From: Altererythrobacter sp. Root672
Lineage (GTDB): Bacteria; Pseudomonadota; Alphaproteobacteria; Sphingomonadales; Sphingomonadaceae
DNA: 64,000 bases
Reading direction: 5' to 3'
Assembly: GCF_001427865.1 (NCBI RefSeq)
Contig: NZ_LMHH01000001.1
Location: 2,108,001-2,172,000 of the forward strand
The position numbers and the translations under genes were made by a program. The notes under the pieces were generated by a model that was given only the letters and a program-made list of their open reading frames with translations, was not told where the DNA came from and did not search any database. Positions 20,251 to 28,738 of this stretch are shown here, piece after piece. Positions within the stretch are counted from its first letter, which is position 1. Each line of letters begins with the position of its first letter.

Positions 20251-21966
20251 TTATTCTATCGGGTTGCCGAGGCGCTTTCCGTCAATAAACAGATACCGTT
20301 CCGTTACGGGGCGGACTTCCATCTGCGAATTGTTGCGTAGGGGGACGGACTGAACGCGACGATCCGGAGCCTTCACCGCAGGTTTGCCGTCTTCGATCAG
20401 CAAGGTCAAATATCCGTAAAGCTCAGCCCCCTCGAGGAGCGCGACACGCCTAACTCCGTCAGCGCTGCGTCCGAGGTCGACAGCCACGCAGCCTTCTCGA
20501 CACCAATATTGGTCGGTCTTCAAATAGTCGAGGACGAGACGGCGCAACTCGGCGTCTTCGGGCTGCATCCTCAGTTCGATTTCGTTGTCGGTCCGGATGG
20601 AGTGATCATAACCGGGATAAGTTCGCTCCGCCTGAGCCAAAGCGAGTTGCGCCCGTTCGGCAATGTCGGCGTTGCTGTCCTTTACCAGGCGTTGCAGCGC
20701 CCGTTTCCCCGGCTCGCCGAAGTCCCAACGCAGGGCCGCAAAGTCGAACTTCGCAGGCTTCACTCGTCCGTTCTCCAGACGCGCGACCTGGCTCCGCGTC
20801 GAAATCGCCCCGAAGTCGAGGATCGGCAGTGCCAGCAACACCGCTAACCCGCATACGAACAGACCGAAGTGGAAAGTTGCCGAGCGCATTTGCGTCGCCC
20901 AGCCCGTCCTCCGCCCCCGTATGAGCGCCACCCAGTAGCCAACACCGCAAACACAAGCGACGACGATGGCGACGAGCCCCCACAGGCGCTCGGGAGCGAG
21001 GCCGTACTGGTTGAGGCGTTGGCCCATCGAGAACGCGGCGAATACCGCCAGCGGCAGGATCACCGCGGCGAGGACCAGCCCTGCGATACGCATCACCCGC
21101 GAGCGGGTCATCGCCTCGTCGTCCTGGCGCGCTATCGCGTTCGCCAGCACGAAGGAACCCGCCGCGCAAGCGAGCAGGAGCGGCGTAGCGCTACGGGTAG
21201 CGTCCCACAGCACTTGCGGGCCGGAGACGGCGGTAGCGAGCAGGAACACTACCAGACCCACCGCCAGCGGCACCGCCAGGAGCGAAGCCACCAGCAGCAC
21301 GACCGTCTGCATCGTCGCCAGCACCTTGAGCTGGTTGCGGATAGTGCCGAGAGCGGCGCCGGCGGCGAGGCCGGAGAAGGTCCAGCCGAACCACGCCTGG
21401 TCCATCAGGTTATGCAGAAGATCGATCTTGAGCAGGCGGAATAGCTCCGAGATCAACGCAAGCACGACCCACGACAGCCCAGTGAACGCGAGCGCGCCCG
21501 CAGCGCTGATCACGTCGGTCCAGACATGGCCGTAGATCTCGCGGTAAGGCGTCTTCAGTCGCCGGCGGTGGAAGTCTGCCTGGAACAGCGGGAGAGCGAG
21601 AGCTGTCGCCACCACACCCGCCGCGAAGCCGTATTGCTCATCCGGGAGGTATTCGCCGTAGCGCACCGCCCGCCACGTCAGCCCTGCCATGACGAGACCG
21701 ACCCCTACCGAGAAGATCGCCGGCTCCTTCCAGCGCTCTCGCTCAAGCGTAAAGCCGGCGGCGATCGGGCCGAAGAACAAGAACGCCGCCAGCGCCATGC
21801 GCCAGGCAACTTGCTCACTATCCTTTGTGGCGAAGTGGATCAGCAGGCCGGCAAGGCCCAGCAGCGCCGCGAGGATCCACGGGCGCAGCGGCCAGTCGTG
21901 CGGCGAAGTTTGATCCGTGGTTCCGGAAACGTCGACGTGATCGCCTGACGCAGTCTGTTCGGTCAT
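20251..21966 (-). CDS. DUF4153 multi-spanning membrane protein
   Basis: A 571-residue membrane protein. A hydrophilic 28-residue N-terminus is followed by about ten to twelve hydrophobic helices (roughly 30-395), with conserved-looking loops such as YGEYLPDEQYGFAAG, then a soluble C-terminal domain of about 170 residues (YPGYDHSIRTDNEIELRMQP region onward). This fits the DUF4153 family. No function is established for it. It stands alone between gatC and the fkpA-like gene; a hairpin at 22051 separates it from the latter. Confidence 0.78.
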   Translation of the reverse strand: MTEQTASGDHVDVSGTTDQTSPHDWPLRPWILAALLGLAGLLIHFATKDSEQVAWRMALAAFLFFGPIAAGFTLERERWKEPAIFSVGVGLVMAGLTWRAVRYGEYLPDEQYGFAAGVVATALALPLFQADFHRRRLKTPYREIYGHVWTDVISAAGALAFTGLSWVVLALISELFRLLKIDLLHNLMDQAWFGWTFSGLAAGAALGTIRNQLKVLATMQTVVLLVASLLAVPLAVGLVVFLLATAVSGPQVLWDATRSATPLLLACAAGSFVLANAIARQDDEAMTRSRVMRIAGLVLAAVILPLAVFAAFSMGQRLNQYGLAPERLWGLVAIVVACVCGVGYWVALIRGRRTGWATQMRSATFHFGLFVCGLAVLLALPILDFGAISTRSQVARLENGRVKPAKFDFAALRWDFGEPGKRALQRLVKDSNADIAERAQLALAQAERTYPGYDHSIRTDNEIELRMQPEDAELRRLVLDYLKTDQYWCREGCVAVDLGRSADGVRRVALLEGAELYGYLTLLIEDGKPAVKAPDRRVQSVPLRNNSQMEVRPVTERYLFIDGKRLGNPIE

Positions 21967-22050
21967 TCCGCCCCCTCCTCATCGAGAAGCCGTTAATGAC
22001 CCCAAACCCCGCGAATTGCATGAGCAATTCGTGAGGACCCGGTGAAATCG

Positions 22051-22073
22051 CCCGGCCCCGTTAGGGGGCCGGG
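22051..22073 (-). terminator. Probable terminator of the FKBP gene
   Basis: A 9-bp GC stem (CCCGGCCCC / GGGGCCGGG) with a 5-base loop lies 14 bases beyond the FKBP stop. On the minus strand it is followed by CGATTTC, a weak T tract, so efficiency is uncertain. Confidence 0.5.
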
Positions 22074-22086
22074 GCGAATCTTCGTC

Positions 22087-22695
22087 TTATTGCGGCGTCG
22101 GGGCCGGAGCCGGTGCCGGGACCGGAGCTTCGACGCCAGGGGCCGGAGCCGCGCCTGGGCCGCCCTGCTGCTGTTGCTGCTGCATCATCATCGCCTGCAG
22201 CTGTTGAATGCGACGCTCAGCCTCGGCCATCGGCATGAAATCAACCAGCTCGATATCGAACGTCAGGTCGGCGTTAGCCGGAATCGGCGATCCCGGAGGC
22301 GGGTTGGCGCCATAGGCCTTCTCGGCCGGGATGGTCAGGACGTACTTGCCGCCCTTCTGCATCTCCAGCATGCCTTCGCGGAAGCCCGGGAGCATGTTCT
22401 GCAGCGGCAGCGGGGTACCCTTGGGCAGGATGCCTTCGACCGGAAGCGGAATGTCCTGCGACTTGTCGAACACCGTGCCGTCTTTCAGCTTGCCGGTGTA
22501 ATGGACGAAGACCACGTCGCTTTCCTTCGGGTGTTCACCCTTGCCCGCGACGACTTCATCAACGTCGACACCCGCAGGAGCGGTGAACCAGGCGATACCG
22601 CCCGCAATCGCGAGGCCGAGCAGGATGCCGAGGAACAGCATCAGCAACGAACCGCGGGAAAGCGGCTTCAGGGGAACGCGAGTAACTTCGGCCAT
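22087..22695 (-). CDS. Membrane-anchored FKBP-type peptidyl-prolyl isomerase
   Basis: A 202-residue FKBP. A single membrane helix (about 17-39, uncleaved anchor) is followed by the FKBP domain (about 55-155): VVFHYTGKL-like VVFVHYTGKLKDGTVFDKS, the MLPGFREGMLEMQKGGKY segment and IPANADLTFDIELVDF. The tail is Gln-rich (six consecutive Gln near 175) and then Ala/Pro-rich. It probably assists folding of secreted proteins at the periplasmic face. Located just downstream of rpsU, with a hairpin between them. Confidence 0.9.
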   Translation of the reverse strand: MAEVTRVPLKPLSRGSLLMLFLGILLGLAIAGGIAWFTAPAGVDVDEVVAGKGEHPKESDVVFVHYTGKLKDGTVFDKSQDIPLPVEGILPKGTPLPLQNMLPGFREGMLEMQKGGKYVLTIPAEKAYGANPPPGSPIPANADLTFDIELVDFMPMAEAERRIQQLQAMMMQQQQQQGGPGAAPAPGVEAPVPAPAPAPTPQ

Positions 22696-22703
22696 GACTG
22701 GAT

Positions 22704-22747
22704 TCCTGAATGCGAAAAGGGCGCGGGTATCAACCCCACGCCCCTTT
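22704..22747 (-). terminator. Probable terminator of rpsU
   Basis: On the minus strand AAAGGGGCGTGGGG pairs imperfectly (two bulges, one wobble) with ACCCGCGCCCTTT, followed by TTTTCGC-like sequence. It lies between the rpsU stop and the FKBP start. Confidence 0.5.
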
Positions 22748-22781
22748 GGCTTAGCTACGATAGGGTGGCAAGCAACGAGGC

Positions 22782-22988
22782 TTACTTTACCCCGTCACGC
22801 TCCATCCGCTTACGCTCAAGCTTGCGGGCGCGGCGAACGGCGGCAGCCTTTTCGCGGGCGCGCTTCTCGCTCGGCTTTTCGTAGTGGCGGCGCAGCTTCA
22901 TCTCGCGATAAACGCCTTCGCGCTGCAGCTTCTTCTTGAGCGCGCGCAGGGCCTGCTCGACGTTGTTATCGCGGACCATGATCTGCAT
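22782..22988 (-). CDS. rpsU: 30S ribosomal protein S21
   Basis: A 68-residue bS21. The start [20 protein letters not shown] and the very basic C-terminal half ([21 protein letters not shown]) are diagnostic. In enterobacteria S21 helps base pairing of the anti-SD with messages. A good SD (GAGGTAGC) precedes the ATG at 22988. It has its own upstream region of about 200 bases shared with divergent crcB. Confidence 0.95.
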   Translation of the reverse strand: MQIMVRDNNVEQALRALKKKLQREGVYREMKLRRHYEKPSEKRAREKAAAVRRARKLERKRMERDGVK

Positions 22989-23192
22989 AAATTAAAGCTA
23001 CCTCTTTCAAATTCGGAACGGGAGAGCCCGCGAGATCAAGGCGGGTTGCACCATATGAATTGCAAATAGACTTACGTGCCGAATCCTCACGGTCCGGCTC
23101 GAACGTCGGCGCCGATAGGCCAAACCCGCACACAACGCAAGTTTGCCCGTCAGTATTTGCGGATAGGGGGTGGCGCGTCTAAGGCGGCCCGC

Positions 23193-23600
23193 ATGTCACC
23201 CCCCTCCCCACTCGTCGCCTCCGCCCATGTCGCCCTCGGCGGGGCAATAGGCTCGGTCCTACGTTACCAGCTTGGCCGAGGCGTGACTCACTGGCTTGGC
23301 GTTCAAGTGGTGACGGCCTTTCCCTGGGCAACGCTGATCGTCAATATCGTAGGCAGCTGCGCCATGGGACTGCTGGCCGGCTGGCTCGCCCGCCACGGCG
23401 AAAGCGGAGAGCCGATGCGCCTGCTCCTGGGAGTCGGCGTGCTCGGAGGGTTCACCACTTTCTCGGCGTTTAGCCTCGAGATGATGGTGCTCATCGAACG
23501 CGGACAGGCCGGAAGCGCCTTTGCTTACGCCACGATTTCAGTGCTCGCGGGACTGACCGCGCTTTACGTGGGCCTCATCGTGATGCGGGTGACAGCATGA
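23193..23600 (+). CDS. crcB: Fluoride channel CrcB/Fluc
   Basis: A 135-residue four-helix membrane protein of the Fluc family, which forms dual-topology dimers that export fluoride. The signatures GGAIGSVLRYQLGR (16-29) and GGFTTFSAFSLE (85-96) are present. I chose ATG 23193; the frame extends upstream to 23076 but that part is hydrophilic and uncharacteristic. No fluoride riboswitch is recognisable upstream. Its stop overlaps the start of the pseudouridine synthase gene (ATGA), and it leads a five-gene overlapped unit. Confidence 0.92.
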   Translation: MSPPSPLVASAHVALGGAIGSVLRYQLGRGVTHWLGVQVVTAFPWATLIVNIVGSCAMGLLAGWLARHGESGEPMRLLLGVGVLGGFTTFSAFSLEMMVLIERGQAGSAFAYATISVLAGLTALYVGLIVMRVTA

Positions 23601-24706
23601 GCGATACTCCCACACCCGGCGTCCGCCAGTTCACCGTCGGCGCAGATGATGAAGGCGTACGCCTCGACCGCTGGTTCAAGCGCCACTTGCCGCAAGTGGG
23701 ATTCGCCACTGTCTCGCGCTGGGCACGAACCGGACAGATTCGCGTCGACGGCAAGCGGGCGAAGCCTGAAGACAGGCTGACGGCCGGCCAGGTCCTGCGG
23801 GTCCCGCCGGGCGGCGAATCGACGGACCGGCCAAAGCCCAAGCGCCGGCCGCCCACCGCCGAACAGCTCGAACAAGCCGAGGCGATGCTGATCCAGCGCA
23901 CCGACGCGGCTCTCGTACTCAACAAGCCTCCGGGCCTCGCCACCCAAGGCGGCACCGGAACGCACATGCACGTCGATGCCTTGCTCGATGCCTTCGCCGA
24001 CGAGGACGAACCGCGCCCGCGCCTGGTCCACCGACTCGACAAGGACACCAGCGGTGTCCTGCTGATCGCGCGCACTCCGGGCAGCGCCGCGTTCTTCTCG
24101 AAGCGCTTCTCCGGGCGTTCGGCGAAGAAGATCTATTGGGCGCTGGTCGTCGGCGTGCCCGATGTCGACGATGGCACGATCGACGCCCCGCTCGCCAAGC
24201 AGCCCGGAACCGGCGGCGAAAAGATGCATGTCGACACCGAGAACGGCCAGCCCGCGAGGACGCGCTATCGGGTGATCGATCGCGTCGGCAACCGCGCCGC
24301 CTGGGTTGAACTGCAACCCCTGACCGGTCGCACGCACCAGTTGCGCGTCCACCTCGCCGCCATCGGGCATCCGATCGTGGGTGACGGCAAGTACGGCGGG
24401 CAGGAGGCGTTCTTGACCGGCTCGATCAGCCGCAAGATGCACCTGCACGCCCGCCGCCTGATCATCGACGCGCCGGGCGGAGGCTCGATCGATGCGACGG
24501 CCGAGCTGCCCGAGCACTTCGCAGCGAGCATGGAACAGCTCGGGTTCGATCCCGCCACCAGCAAGGCAGAGCCTGAGAAGGGCCCGCCCCCGCCGGGACG
24601 CGAAGCCAAGAAGCAGGCCGCGCGGCAACACGCCAAGCAATACCGCAAGGCCCGCAAGGGCGAACGGCGCGGTCGCGGAGCGCAACCGCGGAAGAGCGGT
24701 AAGTGA
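23597..24706 (+). CDS. rluC: RluA-family 23S rRNA pseudouridine synthase (RluC-like)
   Basis: A 369-residue enzyme that isomerises uridines in 23S rRNA. An N-terminal S4 RNA-binding domain (about 18-75) precedes the catalytic domain with HRLDKDTSG (145-153), where Asp148 is the catalytic residue, and the RTHQLRVHLA motif. The last 60 residues are Lys/Arg-rich (AKKQAARQHAKQYRKARKGE), probably an extra RNA-binding tail. It overlaps crcB by four bases and the HAD gene by four bases. RluC (positions 955/2504/2580) is the likely orthologue given S4 domain and context; a second family member, RluD-like, is at 61466. Confidence 0.9.
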   Translation: MSDTPTPGVRQFTVGADDEGVRLDRWFKRHLPQVGFATVSRWARTGQIRVDGKRAKPEDRLTAGQVLRVPPGGESTDRPKPKRRPPTAEQLEQAEAMLIQRTDAALVLNKPPGLATQGGTGTHMHVDALLDAFADEDEPRPRLVHRLDKDTSGVLLIARTPGSAAFFSKRFSGRSAKKIYWALVVGVPDVDDGTIDAPLAKQPGTGGEKMHVDTENGQPARTRYRVIDRVGNRAAWVELQPLTGRTHQLRVHLAAIGHPIVGDGKYGGQEAFLTGSISRKMHLHARRLIIDAPGGGSIDATAELPEHFAASMEQLGFDPATSKAEPEKGPPPPGREAKKQAARQHAKQYRKARKGERRGRGAQPRKSGK

Positions 24707-25359
24707 CCGTCCGCCTCGCCGTATTCGACTGCGACGGCACGCTCAGCGATGGGCAGGCCGCGGTCTGCAAGGCGATGCTCACTGCGTTTGCCGAGGCCGG
24801 CCTGCCCACGCCCGACTTGCACCACGTCCGCCGCAGTGTCGGGCTAAGCCTGCCGCAAGCCATCGCCCGTCTTGCGCCCGACGCCTCGGCGGAAATCCAG
24901 GCCAACGCGGTGGAGGCCTACAAGACCGCCTTTCGCGGTGCCCGCCTCGACGGTTCGCTCCATGAGCCGTTGTTCGACGGCATTCCCGCGCTCCTGGCCC
25001 GGCTGCGGGTTGCCGGATGGCTGCTTGGTGTTGCCACCGGCAAGTCCGACCGCGGGCTGCGATCCTGCCTCCAGACCCATGGCGTGTTCGATCTGTTCCT
25101 GACCTTGCAGACCGCCGACCGGCATCCGTCGAAGCCCCATCCGGCGATGCTCGAAGCTGCGATGGCCGAAGCTATGGCGGCACCGGCCGATACGATCATG
25201 ATCGGCGACACCGTCTATGACATCGACATGGCCCGTTCGGCAGGCTGCCGCGCGATCGGCGTGTCCTGGGGTTATCACGCGCCCGAAGAGCTGATCGCGG
25301 CCGGCGCCGAAATAGTCGTGCAGACGCCAGAGGAACTAGGAGACTTGCTCGATGTCTGA
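24703..25359 (+). CDS. HAD-superfamily hydrolase (phosphoglycolate phosphatase-like)
   Basis: A 218-residue HAD phosphatase. Motif I FDCDGTLSDG contains nucleophile Asp9 and Asp11; a helical cap follows (about 15-85); motif II/III fall near VATGKSD and HPSKPHPAML, and motif IV is MIGDTVYDIDMA. It resembles the Gph/PGP subgroup found beside rluC in alphaproteobacteria. The substrate is unproven. It starts with GTG overlapping the upstream stop (GTGA), and its 3' end overlaps the next small gene by eight bases. Confidence 0.88.
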   Translation: MTVRLAVFDCDGTLSDGQAAVCKAMLTAFAEAGLPTPDLHHVRRSVGLSLPQAIARLAPDASAEIQANAVEAYKTAFRGARLDGSLHEPLFDGIPALLARLRVAGWLLGVATGKSDRGLRSCLQTHGVFDLFLTLQTADRHPSKPHPAMLEAAMAEAMAAPADTIMIGDTVYDIDMARSAGCRAIGVSWGYHAPEELIAAGAEIVVQTPEELGDLLDV

Positions 25360-25573
25360 GCCCGCGAGCGACGACGCTGCGTTTGGCCGCTGGGCGATCA
25401 TCATCCTTGCCCGGCTTGCCGGTGCGGCGATGACGGTGGTGGCCTTGCTCATAACGGCCGAGAGGTTTCCCGCGCCGCAATGGACCGGATATCCGCTCGT
25501 TTTCGTAGGACTGTTCGTGGTGTTCATGGTTCCCCAGCTGCTCGCCCGCAAATGGCGCAGTCCTTCGGAATGA
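25352..25573 (+). CDS. Small two-helix membrane protein
   Basis: A 73-residue protein with two hydrophobic segments (about 14-34 and 45-65) and a basic C-terminus. It has no motif I recognise. It is clearly part of the operon: the start overlaps the HAD gene by eight bases behind an SD-like CTAGGAG, and its stop overlaps the Atp12 start (ATGA). Because it sits directly before the ATP synthase assembly factor, a role near that complex is conceivable but unsupported. Confidence 0.72.
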   Translation: MSEPASDDAAFGRWAIIILARLAGAAMTVVALLITAERFPAPQWTGYPLVFVGLFVVFMVPQLLARKWRSPSE

Positions 25574-26265
25574 AGCGCTTCTGGAAAGAGGTCGCGGTCG
25601 AAGAGGTGGACGGCGGCTTTCGCGTTACCCTCGATGGCCGGCCGATCCGCACCCAAGGCGGCGGCGCGCAAGTCGTACCCACGCGCGAATTAGCCGAGGC
25701 TTTGGCTGAGGAATGGCGCGGGCAAGGCGAGGAAGTCGATCCCGTCCGCTTCGTCATGCGCGATGTGGCCGACTTTGCGATCGACCAGGTGCGGCCCGAT
25801 CGGGCGGCGACGGTGGCCGAACTGCTTCGCTACGCTGAGACCGACACGCTTTGCTATCGCGCGGATCCCGACGACCACTTGTATCGCCGCCAGCTTGAGC
25901 TGTGGGAGCCGGTCCTGGCTGCGGCGGAAGCCCGGTGGGACATCCACTTCACCCGCGTAAGCGGGATCGTCCATCGGCCGCAGCCGGACGCGACCTTGGC
26001 TCGTCTGCAGGGGGTGCTGGAAGGACTGGACGAGTTCTCGCTCGCCGCACTGCGCACGATGACGCCGATTGCCGCTTCGCTGACGGTGGCTCTGGCCGCG
26101 CTGGAAGATGGGGCCGACACCCAAGCGCTGTTCGCCGCCGCCAACTGCGAGCAGGACTGGCAGGCAGAGCTGTGGGGCTGGGATCTCGAAGCCGAGAACG
26201 CACGCGCCCGGAGGCTAGGCGCGTTTGAAGCGGCGGTGACCTTCGCGCGGCTAGCAGGGGATTAG
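25570..26265 (+). CDS. Atp12-family F1-ATPase assembly chaperone
   Basis: A 231-residue homologue of mitochondrial ATP12, the chaperone that holds F1 subunit alpha before assembly. The N-terminal beta domain (FWKEVAVEEVDGGFRVTLDGRPI) and the helical domain with LAEALAEEWRGQGEEVDP, TDTLCYRADPDDHLYRRQ and the C-terminal DWQAELWGWD are well matched. Start ATG 25570 overlaps the preceding stop; in-frame ATG at 25552 is possible. It ends the crcB-to-atp12 unit. The family is characteristic of alphaproteobacteria and mitochondria. Confidence 0.93.
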   Translation: MKRFWKEVAVEEVDGGFRVTLDGRPIRTQGGGAQVVPTRELAEALAEEWRGQGEEVDPVRFVMRDVADFAIDQVRPDRAATVAELLRYAETDTLCYRADPDDHLYRRQLELWEPVLAAAEARWDIHFTRVSGIVHRPQPDATLARLQGVLEGLDEFSLAALRTMTPIAASLTVALAALEDGADTQALFAAANCEQDWQAELWGWDLEAENARARRLGAFEAAVTFARLAGD

Positions 26266-26286
26266 CCCTCTCCCCTTGGGAGAGGG
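26266..26286. terminator. Hairpin between convergent Atp12 and lipoprotein genes
   Basis: A perfect 9-bp stem CCCTCTCCC / GGGAGAGGG with a 3-base loop fills most of the 29-base gap between the two convergent genes. There is no T tract on either strand, so it may be a Rho-assisted end or a fragment of the composite repeat seen at 14574, which shares the CCTCYCC motif. Confidence 0.45.
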
Positions 26287-26294
26287 GAATTAGT

Positions 26295-26897
26295 TCACCC
26301 GATCCAGGCGGCGATTTCGCTGGCGACCTGGTTGGCGGCCTGGTTCAGCGCCGGACCTACCGAAACCGCCTCGGCCGCTGATGGAATGCGGCTTTCGAAG
26401 CGGCGCGACCGGACGGTGCCGTCAGGCATCTGTAGCACCGCATCGAAACGGACCACGGCGCTGCCCGAGGCGACATCGTAACCCATGTCGAGCAACTGGC
26501 CGGACAGCCGCGTCTCCGCCGCATGGCCGAGATCGCCTTCGTTGAGCACGAGCCGGTTACCCTTGGCGCGAACCGTCTCGGCGATCAGGTCCCTGAACAG
26601 CCGCGAGGGTTTCTCGACCCAGGTCGCGTCCTTCAGATAGGCGACGTTCGAAGCGTCGATCTGCACCGGGACCCGCGTGACGTTGAGCCGCTGATCGGTG
26701 CCGGGCTCGAAGATCACGATAGCCGCCTTGGCCTGCCCCGTCGCGTTGGTGCCGGCCGGAGCCGGGCTCTGCGGTGTCAGGGTGAGCAGTTGGTCGGGGA
26801 CCTCTCCGCCCAGGCTGAGGCATCCGGCAAGCGGAAGTGCCAGCATCGCGGCCAGCAGGCCCCTGTTCAGCGTGTGATGCATTCCCTTGGCCCTCAT
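26295..26897 (-). CDS. ABC-type transport auxiliary lipoprotein (PqiC/Mla-associated)
   Basis: A 200-residue lipoprotein with lipobox LAGC (Cys26) and the single alpha/beta domain typical of auxiliary lipoproteins encoded beside MCE systems (PqiC-like). Conserved stretches include LNVTRVPVQIDASNVAYLKD and LSGQLLDMGYDVASGSAVVRF. It likely sits in the outer membrane, receiving lipid from the MlaD-like protein. The ATG at 26897 overlaps the mlaD stop, favouring this start; Met6 is an alternative. It is the last gene of the four-gene unit. Confidence 0.87.
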   Translation of the reverse strand: MRAKGMHHTLNRGLLAAMLALPLAGCLSLGGEVPDQLLTLTPQSPAPAGTNATGQAKAAIVIFEPGTDQRLNVTRVPVQIDASNVAYLKDATWVEKPSRLFRDLIAETVRAKGNRLVLNEGDLGHAAETRLSGQLLDMGYDVASGSAVVRFDAVLQMPDGTVRSRRFESRIPSAAEAVSVGPALNQAANQVASEIAAWIG

Positions 26898-27832
26898 GGC
26901 TTGTAGTCCGGCAGGCGATTGCCCCCGATGATCGCGCTCGCGCCGCCGTTGTCGATCCGCTCGGTCACGGCGCGCAGGGCTTCGCTGGTCCGGCGTAGAT
27001 CCTGCAGCGTGGCGTTGGCGATCGGCAGCGTCGTGTTCGCGAGTTCGCGGGCTGCGGGACGCGTATCGTTGAGCGTTGCCTCAAGCGCCGTGGCGGCGGC
27101 CTGAGCGCGTTGCATGGTGGTGCGCAGTTCGGCGGCCAGGCTCTGCCCGTCGCGGTTGATCAGGCTGTCCGTCGACGCGAGGGTCTTCTCGAAGGCGTTA
27201 AGCGTCCTGGTGGACTGCGCCAGCGTTCCCTGCAGTTCGACCAGCGCCGCCTTCAGTTCCGGCGCCATGTCGGCCAGCTGGGCGCTCATGCGGTCGGTGT
27301 TGCCGAGGATGCCGGTGATCGACGCCTGGTTCTCGTCCGAAAGCAGCCGGGTGAGCCGGTCGGTCAGCGTCGCCAGGCGCTCAAGCAAGAGCGGGGCGCT
27401 GGCGAGGATCTGCCCGAGGCCGCCGCGTTCGGCGGGAATAACCGGCACACCTTCAGGCCCCGGCTCGGTGATCGGCGGCTGGCCTTTTGCGCCGCCGCTG
27501 AGCGAGAGCGTGGAAACGCCGGTGAAGCTGGCGGAGATCGTCGCCGTGGTGCCCTGGAGCACCGGAATCTGCGGATCGAGCTGGACCCGAACTCGCACGA
27601 ACTCCGGATCTTTCTTCCACAATTCGATCTGGCTGATCTGGCCGGCCGGGACGCCCTGGAAGGTCACCCCCGAACCGCGCGCGAGACCCGCCACCGATTG
27701 CGGGAAGAAGATGTCGTATTCCTTGCGGCTGTTGGCGCCGAGTCCGGCGATCCAGATGATGGCCGCCAGCACCACGGCCAGCAGGGTCAAGGTGATAGCC
27801 CCTACCCAGACATAGTTGGCTCTTGTCTCCAT
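26894..27832 (-). CDS. mlaD: MlaD-like MCE-domain protein
   Basis: A 312-residue MCE protein, the periplasmic lipid-binding component of an Mla-type transporter. One N-terminal membrane helix (about 8-31) is followed by the MCE domain (about 36-118, with SGVTFQGVPAGQI) and a long predicted helical region (about 150-300) that could form a tube or needle extension. It lies nine bases after the ATPase gene and overlaps the auxiliary lipoprotein gene. It is longer than E. coli MlaD (183), closer to the extended alphaproteobacterial forms. Confidence 0.9.
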   Translation of the reverse strand: METRANYVWVGAITLTLLAVVLAAIIWIAGLGANSRKEYDIFFPQSVAGLARGSGVTFQGVPAGQISQIELWKKDPEFVRVRVQLDPQIPVLQGTTATISASFTGVSTLSLSGGAKGQPPITEPGPEGVPVIPAERGGLGQILASAPLLLERLATLTDRLTRLLSDENQASITGILGNTDRMSAQLADMAPELKAALVELQGTLAQSTRTLNAFEKTLASTDSLINRDGQSLAAELRTTMQRAQAAATALEATLNDTRPAARELANTTLPIANATLQDLRRTSEALRAVTERIDNGGASAIIGGNRLPDYKP

Positions 27833-27841
27833 CGGCGTGCC

Positions 27842-28738
27842 CTATGCCTTTCCGTCAGCGCCCTTGTCCACGGATTTCCCGCGGCCGGCGGCTTCTGAAG
27901 TTGCCCGTGCCGCGCGGCTGCGCGGCCCGTTGAAGTACTCCTGAATCCAGGGATGATCGGTCTGGAGCAGTTCCGGGATCGTGCCCACCGCGATCACTTC
28001 CTTGTCGGCGATGACCGCCACCCGGTCGCAAATCGCGTAGAGCGTGTCGAGATCGTGGGTGATCAGGAACACGGTCAGCCCAAGCGTATTGGTCAATTCT
28101 CGCGTCAGCGAATCGAACATTGCCGCGCCGATCGGGTCGAGGCCCGCGGTGGGCTCGTCAAGGAACAGCAGCTCCGGATCGAGCGCCAACGCCCGGGCGA
28201 GACCAGCGCGCTTGCGCATGCCACCCGAAAGCTCGGACGGATATTTGGCCGCTGCCTCTTCCGGCAACCCGCTCATCACCACTTTGTAGCGAGCGATCTC
28301 ATGCCGCAGTTCGGCGTCGATCTCAGGGAAGAACTGCTTGAGCGGCACCTCCACGTTTTCGGCCACGGTCAGCGTCGAGAACAACGCCCCGCCCTGGAAC
28401 AGCACGCCCCAACGGCTACGGACCGAGCTTTCTTCGTCGGGCAACACGCCAATGGTGCTCTTGCCGAACACGGTGATCTCGCCCTCGTCGGGAGTCTGTA
28501 GCCCGATGATCGAGCGCATGAGCACGGACTTGCCGGTACCCGAACCGCCAACCACGCCGAGGATCTCTCCCCGGCGGACCTTCAGCGAGAGGTTCTCGTG
28601 GATCACCTGGGTGCCGAAGCTGTTGCGCAACCCTTCGATCTCGATCGGAAACTCGCCGTCGAAATGCCCGACCACGTCGTCGCGCGCGTCCTCGAGCACG
28701 TCCTCGAGCAGTTCCTCGTCTTCGTCGTCGTCGATCAT
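27842..28738 (-). CDS. mlaF: MlaF-like ABC transporter ATPase
   Basis: A 298-residue ABC ATPase driving phospholipid transport between membranes. Walker A is GGSGTGKS (64-71), signature LSGGMRKR, Walker B LLFLDEPTAGLDP, and the switch His follows in FLITHDLDT. A 29-residue acidic N-terminal extension (many Asp/Glu) precedes the usual fold, and a 35-residue basic tail (FNGPRSRAARATSEAAGRGK) follows it; neither is in E. coli MlaF. Its start overlaps the permease stop by four bases. Confidence 0.92.
   Translation of the reverse strand: MIDDDEDEELLEDVLEDARDDVVGHFDGEFPIEIEGLRNSFGTQVIHENLSLKVRRGEILGVVGGSGTGKSVLMRSIIGLQTPDEGEITVFGKSTIGVLPDEESSVRSRWGVLFQGGALFSTLTVAENVEVPLKQFFPEIDAELRHEIARYKVVMSGLPEEAAAKYPSELSGGMRKRAGLARALALDPELLFLDEPTAGLDPIGAAMFDSLTRELTNTLGLTVFLITHDLDTLYAICDRVAVIADKEVIAVGTIPELLQTDHPWIQEYFNGPRSRAARATSEAAGRGKSVDKGADGKA

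Noticed and set aside
22989-23192. Possible fluoride riboswitch before crcB
   Set aside because: The conserved crcB-motif core was not found; the region also serves rpsU.
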